A stretch of 64,000 bases of DNA from Vanilla planifolia (lineage: Eukaryota; Streptophyta; Magnoliopsida; Asparagales; Orchidaceae): NCBI GenBank assembly GCA_023846275.1, contig CM043870.1, positions 4,463,527 to 4,527,526 of the forward strand, given 5' to 3'. The translations under genes and the position numbers were made by a program. Shown piece by piece: positions 9,700-21,100 of this stretch. How positions within the stretch are numbered: the first letter of the stretch is position 1; each line of letters opens with the position of its first letter. The notes beneath the pieces were generated by a model. The model was not told the origin of the DNA and made no database searches. It saw only the letters and a list, made by a program, of their open reading frames with translations.

Positions 9700-12600
9700 A
9701 AGTATAGCTCTGATAGTCACATCTACCTCTCTACATAGAGTATAATAGACAAATTCATAATTAGCAAAGGTATGAGGAGAGACTAATATCCATCATAATG
9801 CATAAAGTATTAGAAGTCAAAATTAAGGAGATGATATCATACATATTGTCATCTTATATCAAGGTATGGTATAAAATTAATACCCATCATCCTATAAAGT
9901 ATTAAAAAAAATCTATGAATGATCCCAAATATCCATAATTAGAAAAGAAACAAAATAGTGGATAGTATAACTATATTCTATAAAACTGATCTCTAATTGA
10001 TAACACAATCTCCAAGAGTGAAGACATATCTTATGAAGAGTTTTTCTTTTACCATAATCACCTCCATAATCTGAGTTAATATAACATTTCAATCTTAAAA
10101 GATTTTTTCTAAAATATAGATAATGTCAATAGTTCTACATAAGTACCTCAAAATTTACTTAACAGCTTCTCAATACTATTTGCATGGATGAGCCATGTAT
10201 CTACTAACAACATATGCCAAATTAAGACAAGTACAAACCATGTATACATCAAACTACCAATATTATTCATATAAGAAACATACTGCATATATTCTATTTC
10301 TTTCTTAATGTCTAAACACAGATTTTTGGATAGATTAAAATGAGTAACTAAAGATGTAGAAATAGGTCTAGCTTTTTTCATCCTGAATCTTTGAAGCATC
10401 TTTTTAATGTAGCCACTTTGAGATAAAAGAAGTCTATTTTCCTTCCTATCTCTCGTGATCTTCATCCCAAATATCTTTCTTGCTATCTTTAAGTGTTTAA
10501 TGTGAAACTCCTATATGAGAAGTCATTTTAAGCTCTTCATACAAGTCTTGCTATTTATGATAATAAACATGTCATCCACATAGAGTAATAAGTATAGAAA
10601 AGATCCATCTTTAAGTTTTTTCAAGAATACATGGCTATCAAAATTATTCTTATAGAACTAATGAATTAGTATGAAAGAATCAATTTTTTATACTATTGTC
10701 TAGAAGACTATTTCAAGCTATATAAAGACTTTCTTAATTTATACACATAATCTTCTCTATCTTAACAACCAAAATCTTTAAGTTATTTAATGTATATCTC
10801 TTCTTCTAGATTTTTATATAAGAAAGTAGTCTTGGTATTTAGTTGCTCCAACTCTAAATCATTCATAGTAACCAAATCAAGAAAATTTCTAATGCATGTG
10901 TGCGTTACCACAGGTGCAAAGATATTAATAAAATCAATACCTTTAACATGATTGTATCCCTTGGCTATAAACTTAGCATTAAACCTATCTTCTTCAACAC
11001 CTATAAAACTAGACTTTTTCTTAAACAACAATTGTATTTAATAGCCTTCTTATCAACTGGAAGTTTTGTCAAATCCTAAGTTTTGTTCTTATGTAAGGAC
11101 TTTATCTATTTTTACATAGCTAATAACCAATCTCTTGAATTTTCACATTTAGTTGCCTTTGAATAAGTACAAGGCTCGTTACTTAAACTCGTGTCTTAAG
11201 CCACAAACAAAGTGTATGCAATCAAATCAGTATCTACATATCTCTTTGGAGGTCTGATCAAACTTCTTTCTTAATCCTTTCCAATGTTATATGATCATCT
11301 TTCTTGTGGGTTCTGATTATATTCAACAACCTATGCATCTTCTGATAAGTTATTTGAATGAATCTCAATTTCTACACCATTTGGACTACTACACATAGCA
11401 TCATCACGTACAATAGTAGATTATTTAGAAGTATTTAAAATAGACCCTTCATCAAACATAATATCTTTACTAATTATTAATTTAGATTCAAAAAGATACC
11501 AAAGCCTATAATATTTTGTTCCTCCTTCTTAAGCATAACCAAGAAAGACATATTTATTAGACATGGGGTTTAATTTCCTTTCTTTATATTAAGAGTAAAC
11601 AATATAATAAAAAACTTTAAATTAAGAATAGTCAAAAAGTTTACCTGACCAAATCTCTTTAGACATCTTCATATGTAGGACTGTATGAGGTGAAATATTG
11701 ATTAGATGATAGGCTGTGGAACATGTTTCTATCCAAAATAAATAACATGTATTTAGCTCGCTCTAAAATAGTTTAATTATATCTCTTAAAGATATCATTT
11801 TGTTGAGAAATGTTTACACAAGTTTTGTGCTTAATTATACCTTCTTTTTTAAAGAATTCATTGGAACAAAACTCTAACACATCATTAGTTCAAAGATATT
11901 TTATGAATTTTCTTATTTGCTTCTTAATAAGTGTTTTTCATTAAACAAAACTCTGAAAATTAGTAAATTTTTCTTTCAAGAAGAAAGCTCATACCTTCTT
12001 AGAGTAATCATCAATGAAAGTTAACACATATTTGGCACTGGCCTTAGGTGACTATTGAGATAGACCCCATAAATTTGAATGAATATAATATAAAGTTCCT
12101 TTGGTTTTTTGTTGTCTAAGATTGAAAGGTGTTCTTCTATGTTTACACATGGTACATTACTTACAAAACTTTAGTTTTCTTATCATATTTCTATATAAGA
12201 AGTCTCTTTTGTTTAGTTCAATCATACCTCTCTCATCTCATGTATCTTAGTCGCATATGTCATAGCCTTATTTATGTTAGAATCTAAAATAGATAATACT
12301 ACTACTCTTATCACAATAGATATTTTTAATAGTGTATAATCTACTGTTAGTCTTCTTTCTTTTTATTATCACTAGAGAACCATGAACAACTTTGATAGCT
12401 CCACCTTCTTTGATATGTTGATAACCCTTATTGTTAAGAGTGTTAAGAGAAATAATATTTCTCTTTAAGCTTGAAATATGTCTAACCTCACCAATGTGTA
12501 AACAATTCCATTAAACATCTTGATCTTGATTGTTTCAAATCTAGTAACCCTGTAAGATGCATTGTTACCCATAAGCATAACTCCATTATAACAAGCTCAT

Positions 12601-13943
12601 AGGTGATGAACCAATCCCTATTTGTGTCATGTAGAAAGAGCAAATTGAATATAGAATCTATTCTAAACTTGAAATTTTTTTAAATTTGATACAAAGTTGC
12701 CTCCAATATATTCTTCTTCACTAACTATGCTAGCTTCTCTTGATTTCTCAAATCTATGATCATCTTTCTCAATTTCTTCTTTTCTTTTAAGTTTAAAGCA
12801 GTCTTCTTTTATGTGACCATTCTTCTTACGATAATTATAAATCAATTTTTTTTTGTGTTTGGACTTCGATCTTTCTTTCTACTCTGTATCAAAAAAATTT
12901 CTCTACTTTAACAGTTCTCTAACAATTAGACATTCTCTTTATGATTCAGAAGTTGACAGATCTTTGTCAAGCATTATTTTTGACAAGGCCTGTGAAATGT
13001 CTTCAAGCAATATTGAATCTTGGCCATACAACATTGAGTCCCTCAGATTGGTGTAAGAAGATGACAAAGAATACAATAGAAGTAAAGTAAGATTTTTATC
13101 ATCATACTTAATATTAAGCATCTTTAGATCTATAATAATTCTCTTAAAATTATTCGAATAAGACTTAATATCTTTGCCTTCAGTGGGACGATACATGTAC
13201 AAGCGTTGTTTCAAAAAGAGTTTGTTTAGTAAACTCTTTGTCATACAAAGAGTCTCTAATCTAAGGCACAGAGTCGTACCTATCTCTTCCTTTAGACAAT
13301 CTTGTAGAATCTCATTCAACAAGTGTAACTAGATCTAGGTTTTGCTTTTTGATTTTTTTCTCTTTCTCCTCTATTGTTAAGGTTGACGATATCTTTTGTA
13401 TTCTGAGAATGGCATCTTTTAGATCTAATAGTATCAAAATTACTTGTATCTTGACTTACCACAAAGCAAATTGTGTGCTCTGATCTAACATCTCGATGTC
13501 GTACTTCACGGTTGCCATTCATAAAAAATCTAATTAATTAACAAACGTGACTCTAATACTAATTTGTCATGAAATCAGATAAAATCATAGCAAACTAAAA
13601 CTAAATGACAGAGATTTAAGTACAAAACCCAAATAGAAAAGAATTACAAGAGATTGTGAGAAAAAAATTACTATAATTGAGATTACAAGAGAGTTTTGGG
13701 GGAGAAAGAAAGTTTTTCTTAAAACAGCTAAAAAATGAATACAAAACTTTAAGCCAATGTAGTATATATAGAGATGGGCTTAGGGTCAAACATCAAGAAA
13801 ATTTAATTACAAATAAGCCCTCTTAGCATTACCTTTGTTATTTCTTCTAATGATAATTGTCTTATCCATCATATTTGATTATATATTTTAGGATATATTT
13901 TATTTTTAATTTTTAAAGTTCAGAATTCAAGATAATATCAACA
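9700..13943 (-). mobile_element. Ty1/Copia relic (Tork-like), old, heavily broken
   Basis: Reading on the minus strand from right to left: an LTR (13565-13943); a degenerate tRNA-Met primer site; a gag region (about 12940-13520) with TLCLRLETLCMTKSLLNKLF-type helices; a knuckle (GHIKEDCFKLK near 12800); protease and integrase parts, the latter with FIDDYSKKV near 12000; reverse transcriptase (FNAKFIAKGYNHVKGIDF near 10980, then MKITRDRKENRLLLSQSGYI near 10460); and an RNase H-like end near 10000. The order gag-PR-IN-RT-RH is that of Copia. RT wording resembles Tnt1/Tork elements. It carries many breaks (well over ten), and the second LTR was not found, so it is an old copy. Confidence 0.85.
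13565..13943 (-). repeat. LTR of the Copia relic
   Basis: On the minus strand the segment begins TGTTGATATTATC and ends TTTCATGACA, so it has TG...CA ends. It contains a TATA-like site (CTATATATACTACATTGG, around 13764-13780) and a pyrimidine-rich part, and abuts a degenerate primer site (TAGTATTAGAGTCACG against the usual TGGTATCAGAGCCACG). Length about 379 bp fits a Copia LTR. The outer edge at 13943 is inferred from the ends alone, since there is no second copy to align. Confidence 0.6.
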
Positions 13944-14532
13944 ACTTCTATAACTAAAAACATAAATTTTTTTCTCAAACTCATTCACTCAAACCAAACT
14001 TTCTTCTGATAAAACTAACTCTTTTTTCTTCTCTTGAATGCTTTGTCTGTTCTCCTCAGTTTTTTTGTTTTCATTCTTCTTGCTTTTTTTCTTTTCCTCA
14101 ACTTACTCAAAATACTCATTCCAGATTAGTTTAATTTATTTATTACATAATTTAAATGGATACTTTTAAGAGGTTGTTAGTGGTTTATAAAATTATCAAA
14201 TAACTCTTAACAAATTTTCAAAGGCTTATTTAATCTTTTTTTTTTCAAAAATTAAAAACAAAATAATCGGTTTCTCAAAAAATACAAACAAAAATATTAC
14301 TAAATTTCTTTTAAAGAAAATATTTTTTAAAATTCTAAAATACTTTTGTAAACCGAAACATTTTTAAGATATAATTAAATTTTAATGCTTAATTTATTTT
14401 AATTAAAATTTCAAAATTTCAATCTCATTTGTCAAAATATTTACACTTCAATTCATAATATATTATTTTTAATATTTATAAATACAAAATAAAATTTTGA
14501 GACATTTTTAGAAAAAACTATAATTTGTCTCA
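13944..14532. other. AT-rich intergenic DNA
   Basis: Strongly AT-rich with many A and T runs. No frame, RNA gene or repeat was recognised. It separates the Copia relic from the promoter of the SEC1-like gene. Confidence 0.5.
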
Positions 14533-15093
14533 TATATAAGATTTGACAAGTTGATCACCACACATGCGTACAAATCTATCAATATTGCAACAACCTTTTG
14601 TGTGCATGAGATTATTCACGAGACTACGGAAAATTCCTATTAAACGAAAATTTGACAAAGTCTAACGGAGGAATCAAACTAACGGATTCTAGGAATGAGT
14701 CTCCAATGACCAGTACACGCGCGTCCAAATTTTGCCCGCCGCCCTCTTTGCTCCGGCCCAACTAGCAAAGCCGGTCGGTCAAGGACGGCGTCGGTCCAAC
14801 GTGAATCCGAACCGTTTCTTCTCTTCTATTGTCTTCTACACTCGACGAGCCTTGAATCGCCGGTCGTACCTGTAGTCCATTTCCTTAATCCTCGTGGTCT
14901 TCTTCGTCTCCGGAAGGTCAACCGTCGATAGACCATTCCTCCTGCTTGTGCGCGGCAGCCCGATCGCCGGCATTCTTAGCAGCCGGAGGTTCATCAGGTT
15001 TGTCCCCTTCATCCCCTCCAATTTTCGGGATCACCCGAGGAGGAAGCCTCGATCAAGTCCCTAGAGGAGGGCCTTCGGATCTAATCTCCAGTC
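14533..15093 (+). promoter_or_regulatory. Presumed promoter and 5' leader of the SEC1-like gene
   Basis: Base composition changes abruptly from AT-rich to GC-rich near 14700 and stays so to the start codon, as in many plant leaders. A TATA-like site (TATATAAG) stands at 14533-14540. Pyrimidine-rich TCTTCTCTTCT near 14817 is typical of plant transcription start zones, so the true start may lie there instead. If the start is at the upstream TATA, small upstream frames beginning at 14564 and 14706 (19 codons) would be in the leader; downstream of 14706 the next ATG is the coding one at 15094. No transcript evidence is available to choose. Confidence 0.45.
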
Positions 15094-15163
15094 ATGTCGA
15101 TGTCTGATTCCGACTCATCTGGCGGCGGAGAGTACAAGAATTTGCGGCAGGTCACTCGAGACC
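15094..15163 (+). CDS. SEC1A: SEC1-like exon 1
   Basis: Codes for residues 1-23 plus one base: [16 protein letters not shown], then LRQVTRD. The acidic serine-rich start followed by an EYKN-RQ-TR motif is the family's N terminus. The donor is C|GTAAGC. It is separated from exon 2 by an exceptionally long intron. A second ATG two codons downstream could also serve as start. Confidence 0.93.
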
Positions 15164-18100
15164 GTAAGCTCTTGCTCTAACAATTATTTTCTCCGTTCTA
15201 TTTTCCTCTGTTCATGCTTATGAGCGATGCATATGGCAGTGACAGTGCATAGTGTAGTTAATTGCGGAGTCTTAGGTGAAAGAGTAATAATGTGCTGGAA
15301 GTTGACGCAGTACTGGTATGTGGTTGGAGGTGCTTACTTGAGAAATAAATAGAGGTTGCTTGACTGAGTTAAATAGTGATCTGTTGAAACTTCTTTCGGG
15401 TGTTTGCCCAGTGGAACTCTACTGAAATGTAAGTAGAAATAAAGGAAAGTAGTTAAGGAATTCTTTAAAGAAAATAGACTTTTTATCTGGTTCTGTTACA
15501 TGAGCATCTTGTTTCATAGGCAAGACTTCATCACCAGTCGACATGATGATGGTGGTCGCCTGCTGACACTTTGATGGAATTACCTGAAATGTTGAACTTG
15601 GGTTGTTTTTTTTTTTAAACTTTGAAGAGACGTGGCTCATCCTACCAGTTCATTAATCACTAAAAAACAAGACACATTTTTTTGCTAACATATTGTTTGG
15701 CAATGTAAGTAATGAGGTGAGGCCATCCGGTTGAGAATCTGCATATAATTGGCGATTTCTTGTCAAAGCTTGATCATGACAATTTGTTAAAGCCAAGAGT
15801 CATATGGGAATGGAGTTTAGGTATGATTACAAAATGGAGGTTGGTAAAGGCATAATTAATTGTACATTGTTATTTATGATTCAGTTGACATGTGGGAGAT
15901 GGAGATTAATCATCTGAGATTGAGGAATAAAAGTCCCTCAACTCCTTGGGTGTATTATTTATGGTTGCTTAATGTGTCAAATGGTTGATTCAATTAACAA
16001 TGTTTACGATCTGTAGATAGGAAGGTAATGAGCCAAGGTCTCCACCTTAGTGTGATTTCATGTCATAAGTTTTTAGAGCATTGAGCATTTGCAAAAGAAT
16101 TGAAATGGCTTTGGTAGTTAGAAATGCTTTGATTGGAAGGACACTTGGTGTAGAATTGTTGAAAAAAATGCTGATGCCAAAGAAGTTTGAGGGAATGAAG
16201 GGTTTCTCTAATCCCCTACTTCTTAGTAAGAAGACTATATATAAGATTGAATGACTGAAGGAGTAGGGAGGAAAAAGGGAAAGAAATACAAGAGAGATCC
16301 AAAATTCTCTATGCATTATTTTTATTTTCCTCAACATGTTGTGATAGGCATTCTTTTGTGGATTTAGAACTATTATTGTGGGGGATGCTTATTGAAGCGG
16401 AGGAGTTTCAGACTAGGAAATGTATTTTGATGTACTACAGTGCTACCTGAAGATGTAGAGGTGTGCGATGCTAGGGTAAAAGGAGACGTAGCAAACAAAT
16501 GCCTTAAAAGCGATTGTGTCTCAATGATTGAAAAGTTGAGTACGCTGGCATTACTTTCTAGTGATGCTTTAAAATATAAATAAGAAAGAAATAATCCTAA
16601 CATTGTACGATTTAGATAATGTTATTAGCTTGTCAACAAATCTACTATTACCATTGGAAGAGAATCCCATGAATGGCTTGGTTTGGGAGATGATGGTAAG
16701 ATAAGATAGCAACTCAAGTTGGCCAAGGAGAATTGTGTTGTGGCCAGAGAAATGGGGAACATGAGTAGTATGGGAAGATATAGAAGTGCCTTTATACAAA
16801 GTAAGGAGAATGTTGCCGATGTTTGAAGTTCTAAAAAGAGGTCAAGTGATAGCGATTGTGACTTTTTAAACTTCTTGACCCTCGATAACTAACTGAAGAA
16901 GTTGTAAGAAAGCTTGCTATGCTATAAAAAACTATTTCCGAGGTTTGAGACGCGTCTTTTGAGCGTAGGATTATTTCGGACAAATTATTAAGATATTGTT
17001 TTTTTATGGTATAACTTCAAGATGTCGAAGTGGAAACCTAGTCATAAGAAGCTTGCCCTACAATGCAACTTGTTTAATTGTTGCTGCTTTGACCTTGAGG
17101 AAATTTTCTATGGTAAAGCAAAAAATCCTTTAAGCTCAGAAGTGCATAGTGACATTGACAATATTTTGTGTTAGGCGAGCTTCGATGCATGCACGAATCG
17201 TCGAAGTGGGAGGCTTATTCTAAGGTGTGTTATCTTTTATCATTGGATACTTGTAAACATTAGGATTGCTTGGCGATGGTGACTTCATTTCAACAACTAA
17301 TGAAATGGTGGAATATGCAATTAAGAGATTATATGACATAGGGTTTACTGTTACAAAAGTCCACTAATTTAGAGTAAAAGCTATCTTGGGTCACCTTCAA
17401 ATTGGAGGAATTAGAATCAATTAGCTTATTATTTTAGATATAAAGTTGCTCTCAATTCATACCATTGTCCCATCATTTCAAGGCTGTTATGCCATTGTAA
17501 GTTGGCCAGTGATGACAACACTCGGGACTTTTTTCAATTTGTTAGTTTCAGTTAATATTGTTTCATCAATAAGAGTTCAAGTTATACATTTTTTGAATAA
17601 TTTAGTAATGATTGAGGTTTACAAGATGTGATGTTTTTTCTTATGTGATTTATTTAGTACTATCAAGTATGATTCAACTATGGCTTGGCACTAAAGGACA
17701 TAAGATTATAATGGTTATATTGTAATTAATTTGTTTTGTTACTTCTTAGTTATCGAGATGAAATGCAATCTGATAGGTTTTTTTCAATGTATCGTTGTAG
17801 GAATATGACAATGGATGTGATAGTTAATACAAAACTTCAAATTTTAACACTTGATTTAAAAAAATGGTTGTCTTATAATTATATACCCATTTTCATACCA
17901 ATGCTCTCTTCATTCTTAACCTTTGCCTACTGCTCTAGCATTCTGTCTTTCTCACAATGATGTTGAAGAGCTTTTGAATTATGGACCTTACACATCAAAT
18001 TCCCAAGTGTCAATAGCTACGATGTCTTGTCTAAGATGGTACTCATTACATCTACATTGTTCATTTGGAGAGCAGTTTATGGCTGTACTACACATTTATT

Positions 18101-21100
18101 TTTGTGTGATTTTTAAATTTTGTGTGATTGTTTTGTCCACACATGCTAAAAATCAAGGAGAGGCTCTTTGGTACTAGGATCGTTTCACACTAAATTAGTG
18201 GTTCATTAATCCATTATTCTAAGGATAAGTAAGAAGTAGCAGATTGTGAGGTGGGATTTTCAAATATCAGCTTCTAGTGTTTTAATGTCAGTAGCCATCT
18301 TAAATTATACATGGATGATTTGGTCCTTACCAAGTAGGGGCTTTGTGTAGGGCCTTGATTCTTCTATCATGTTAGAAGGAATCATCGGAGCACAACAAAA
18401 TAGTTTTTGTCAATCTTAGCCTTGTGTTGCTAGTTTGAATGTGAGGTCAAAGTGAGATGTTAAGTTCTATGATCAAGTGGAACGAAGAAAGCCAAAATGT
18501 GGAGGATGATACAAACAGCCTTAACAAAGATTTGAAATTTTAGAAACAAGCAAGAGTCATAATCAAATGCAAGATTGAGTGAAGTAGTTTACCCAAGGTC
18601 AAGAAAGAGGCAAAGCATCGATACACAGTGCTCGACTCAGCAATCGTTGAGTGCTTTTATCTGATGAAACAAGTAAAAGGTCTCCATGATAAGTTTCGTT
18701 GCATGTAAGAAACTAAAATTGTGTCCAAGTTCTCAACAAAAAACCGGGGCAGGTTTGGTTGCAGTCCATAATAGAGAATTTTTTTTCCATAGTGCTTGAA
18801 ACTATGCCTATTCTAATTCTGTTTAAGCAGACCAAACAGCATGTGCCTTTGCAATTAAAATTAAGCAAACTGGGTTAGGAGAGGTTGGCATCTCTCTTAA
18901 TAAAGATGGTATTTCCTAGTATCTGTTAATTGGTCAAGCTTGAGGTATTGCATGTCTTGAGTAGTAACTCCTTAAAGGGACAATAATTGGTTGTTTGCTT
19001 CGGGGGAGATTGATGAAATATTTGCCTAGAAGTTTTGTGAAGATGATGAAGGACAGGCTTGTCTTTCTTGTGCCTTATTTTTTTGTGGGGATTGTATGCA
19101 TACAGCATTACTCTCCTCGTTGGAATTAATTTGGTTCATATGAACTAGCTTTTTTTTATAAAGCTTTACCATAGTGAAGGTCTTTATATTTTTTTTTACA
19201 ACCTTGGGTTAATGCATTGTTACTTTTTATGGAGGTAAGAGAGTTTATAAGCATACCATTATCACATGTTTTTTAAGAACTTTTCAAAGTATAGATTGGC
19301 TTATATTAAAAGATATTCATAAGTCAAAGAGCCTAAGATTGGATGAATATATCTTTCAAGTTGAATATCACATTATCTAGAATGTCTGAAATTGTTTGAA
19401 GGTATTTCTCTTGTCAAAAACTAGATTAATCAGAAATTTAAAACCTCGTAGATATGTTGCTCTAGTTAAATATTATATTAACAAAAAAGGTTGAAGTTAT
19501 ATGATATGCTTTGTATTTGAATCCCATTGTGCCCTTGATTGAAATCAACGAAGTAGTTTATGTCATGCATAGACATTATAAATCTTATAGAAATATATAA
19601 AATGCCAATGAATTTCATATATTTTAAAGATGATCATTTTGAAGGAAAGTAATAATGCAATGATTCAAATATTAGAGTTTTTAAATACAATGATTAATTA
19701 TTCCTTTACTTTCTTGTGCCTAAATGTTGGGACTTATTATGTTTCTCGGACTCATAGTTGTCAGTTGTTGTGTTATCTCGGTTTTTTGACTTTGGAAAGC
19801 TTATGTGTGTTTGAGCTTCTTTAGAATTATTGGGTTTTTGGATGCTGACCTTCATATCACTTGCATTCTAGTATAAAATGCCATTGTTTGTGCGAGCTTA
19901 TTTGAGTTCTACCTTCTCTAGAATGCTTAAACTTATAGATGTTTGTTTTTGTGCCACTAATGTTCTTGGATGATGTGTTAAGTCATATGGATGGTTACCT
20001 TCACTTTCATAATATGTTCTTATAACTGTCATCACATCACCATCTAGACATTTCCTTGTTAGGATTTATGGGTTCCTTGGCTTTTCTAGAAGAACGGGGC
20101 TTACTAATGCAAATATGGTTGTTATCTATGTGATCTCAAGTTAAGCCAGGCTTGGCTCAAGTTCGATCCCTAATGTTTGGCTCAAAATCGAGTTGTGGCT
20201 TGAATTGAATTGATTTTGAGCTTGCTTGATTAAGATGAGACGATTGTGAAAGGTTATGTTGTTGCTATTCTTTGTATATTAATGATTTAAGCCTTGTCTT
20301 CGTTTAGTTTTATTCAATGTTACAAATATCTACAACTAAAAGGGAAGGGCAACATAGTAATCCACGAAACCATAAAAATGTCACAAATTCATAAAAGAAT
20401 TCATATATACACTAGGTCATGGATATCTTAGAGGAGCAAAAATCAACAAATCCTCACATTTGAAGATATTGTAGATCCACAAATTTTGTAAAATGTGTGT
20501 GCAATTTTTTCAAGAGAAGTTCATATATTACTTGTATTTTAGCATTTATGTGATTACATATTTGCAAATATCAACAAATTCCTTTGTCATCAAGGTTTAA
20601 TCAAAATATACCAAAAAATGAATAAAGGTAAAGCATAAAAGATAAGGAATGGAAAAGCTAATTATGACATTGAAGATTCTCATTAGAGTAGTTTTTGTCA
20701 GAGGTGTTGCAACCAGTCAAGGAATATAGGTATAATGATCGCGATGGAGGAGATGAGGATGCTTGAAAGTGTTGGAATATGGATTTGGGTCTATTAGAAT
20801 TAGGGCATTATATTATTGATGATCACCGAGCCATTACTGTTTAGTTGATATTAAATTATCAAAGAAAGGGAAACCCAAAAGACAACATTATAATCATAGT
20901 CAAGCTTCATACCATAAATGATATAACTTATTAGTATGCTAAAGGGATAAGTCCATCCAAGTGAACCTAGCAATTTGTCTTGTCTTTTCCCTTCAAATTA
21001 ATGAGAAATTTGGAAGGCGAGCAAGGGTAAGAACATAAATCAATGGTCCAGAGATCGATAACGGGAGTGGGAGCCATAGTAGTCCAATTGAGGAATTAGA

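Noticed and set aside
16047-16799. Minus-strand frames with leucine/asparagine text (for example [12 protein letters not shown]) that suggest leucine-rich repeats
   Set aside because: The LxxLxLxxN spacing does not hold over consecutive repeats, so a receptor relic cannot be supported.
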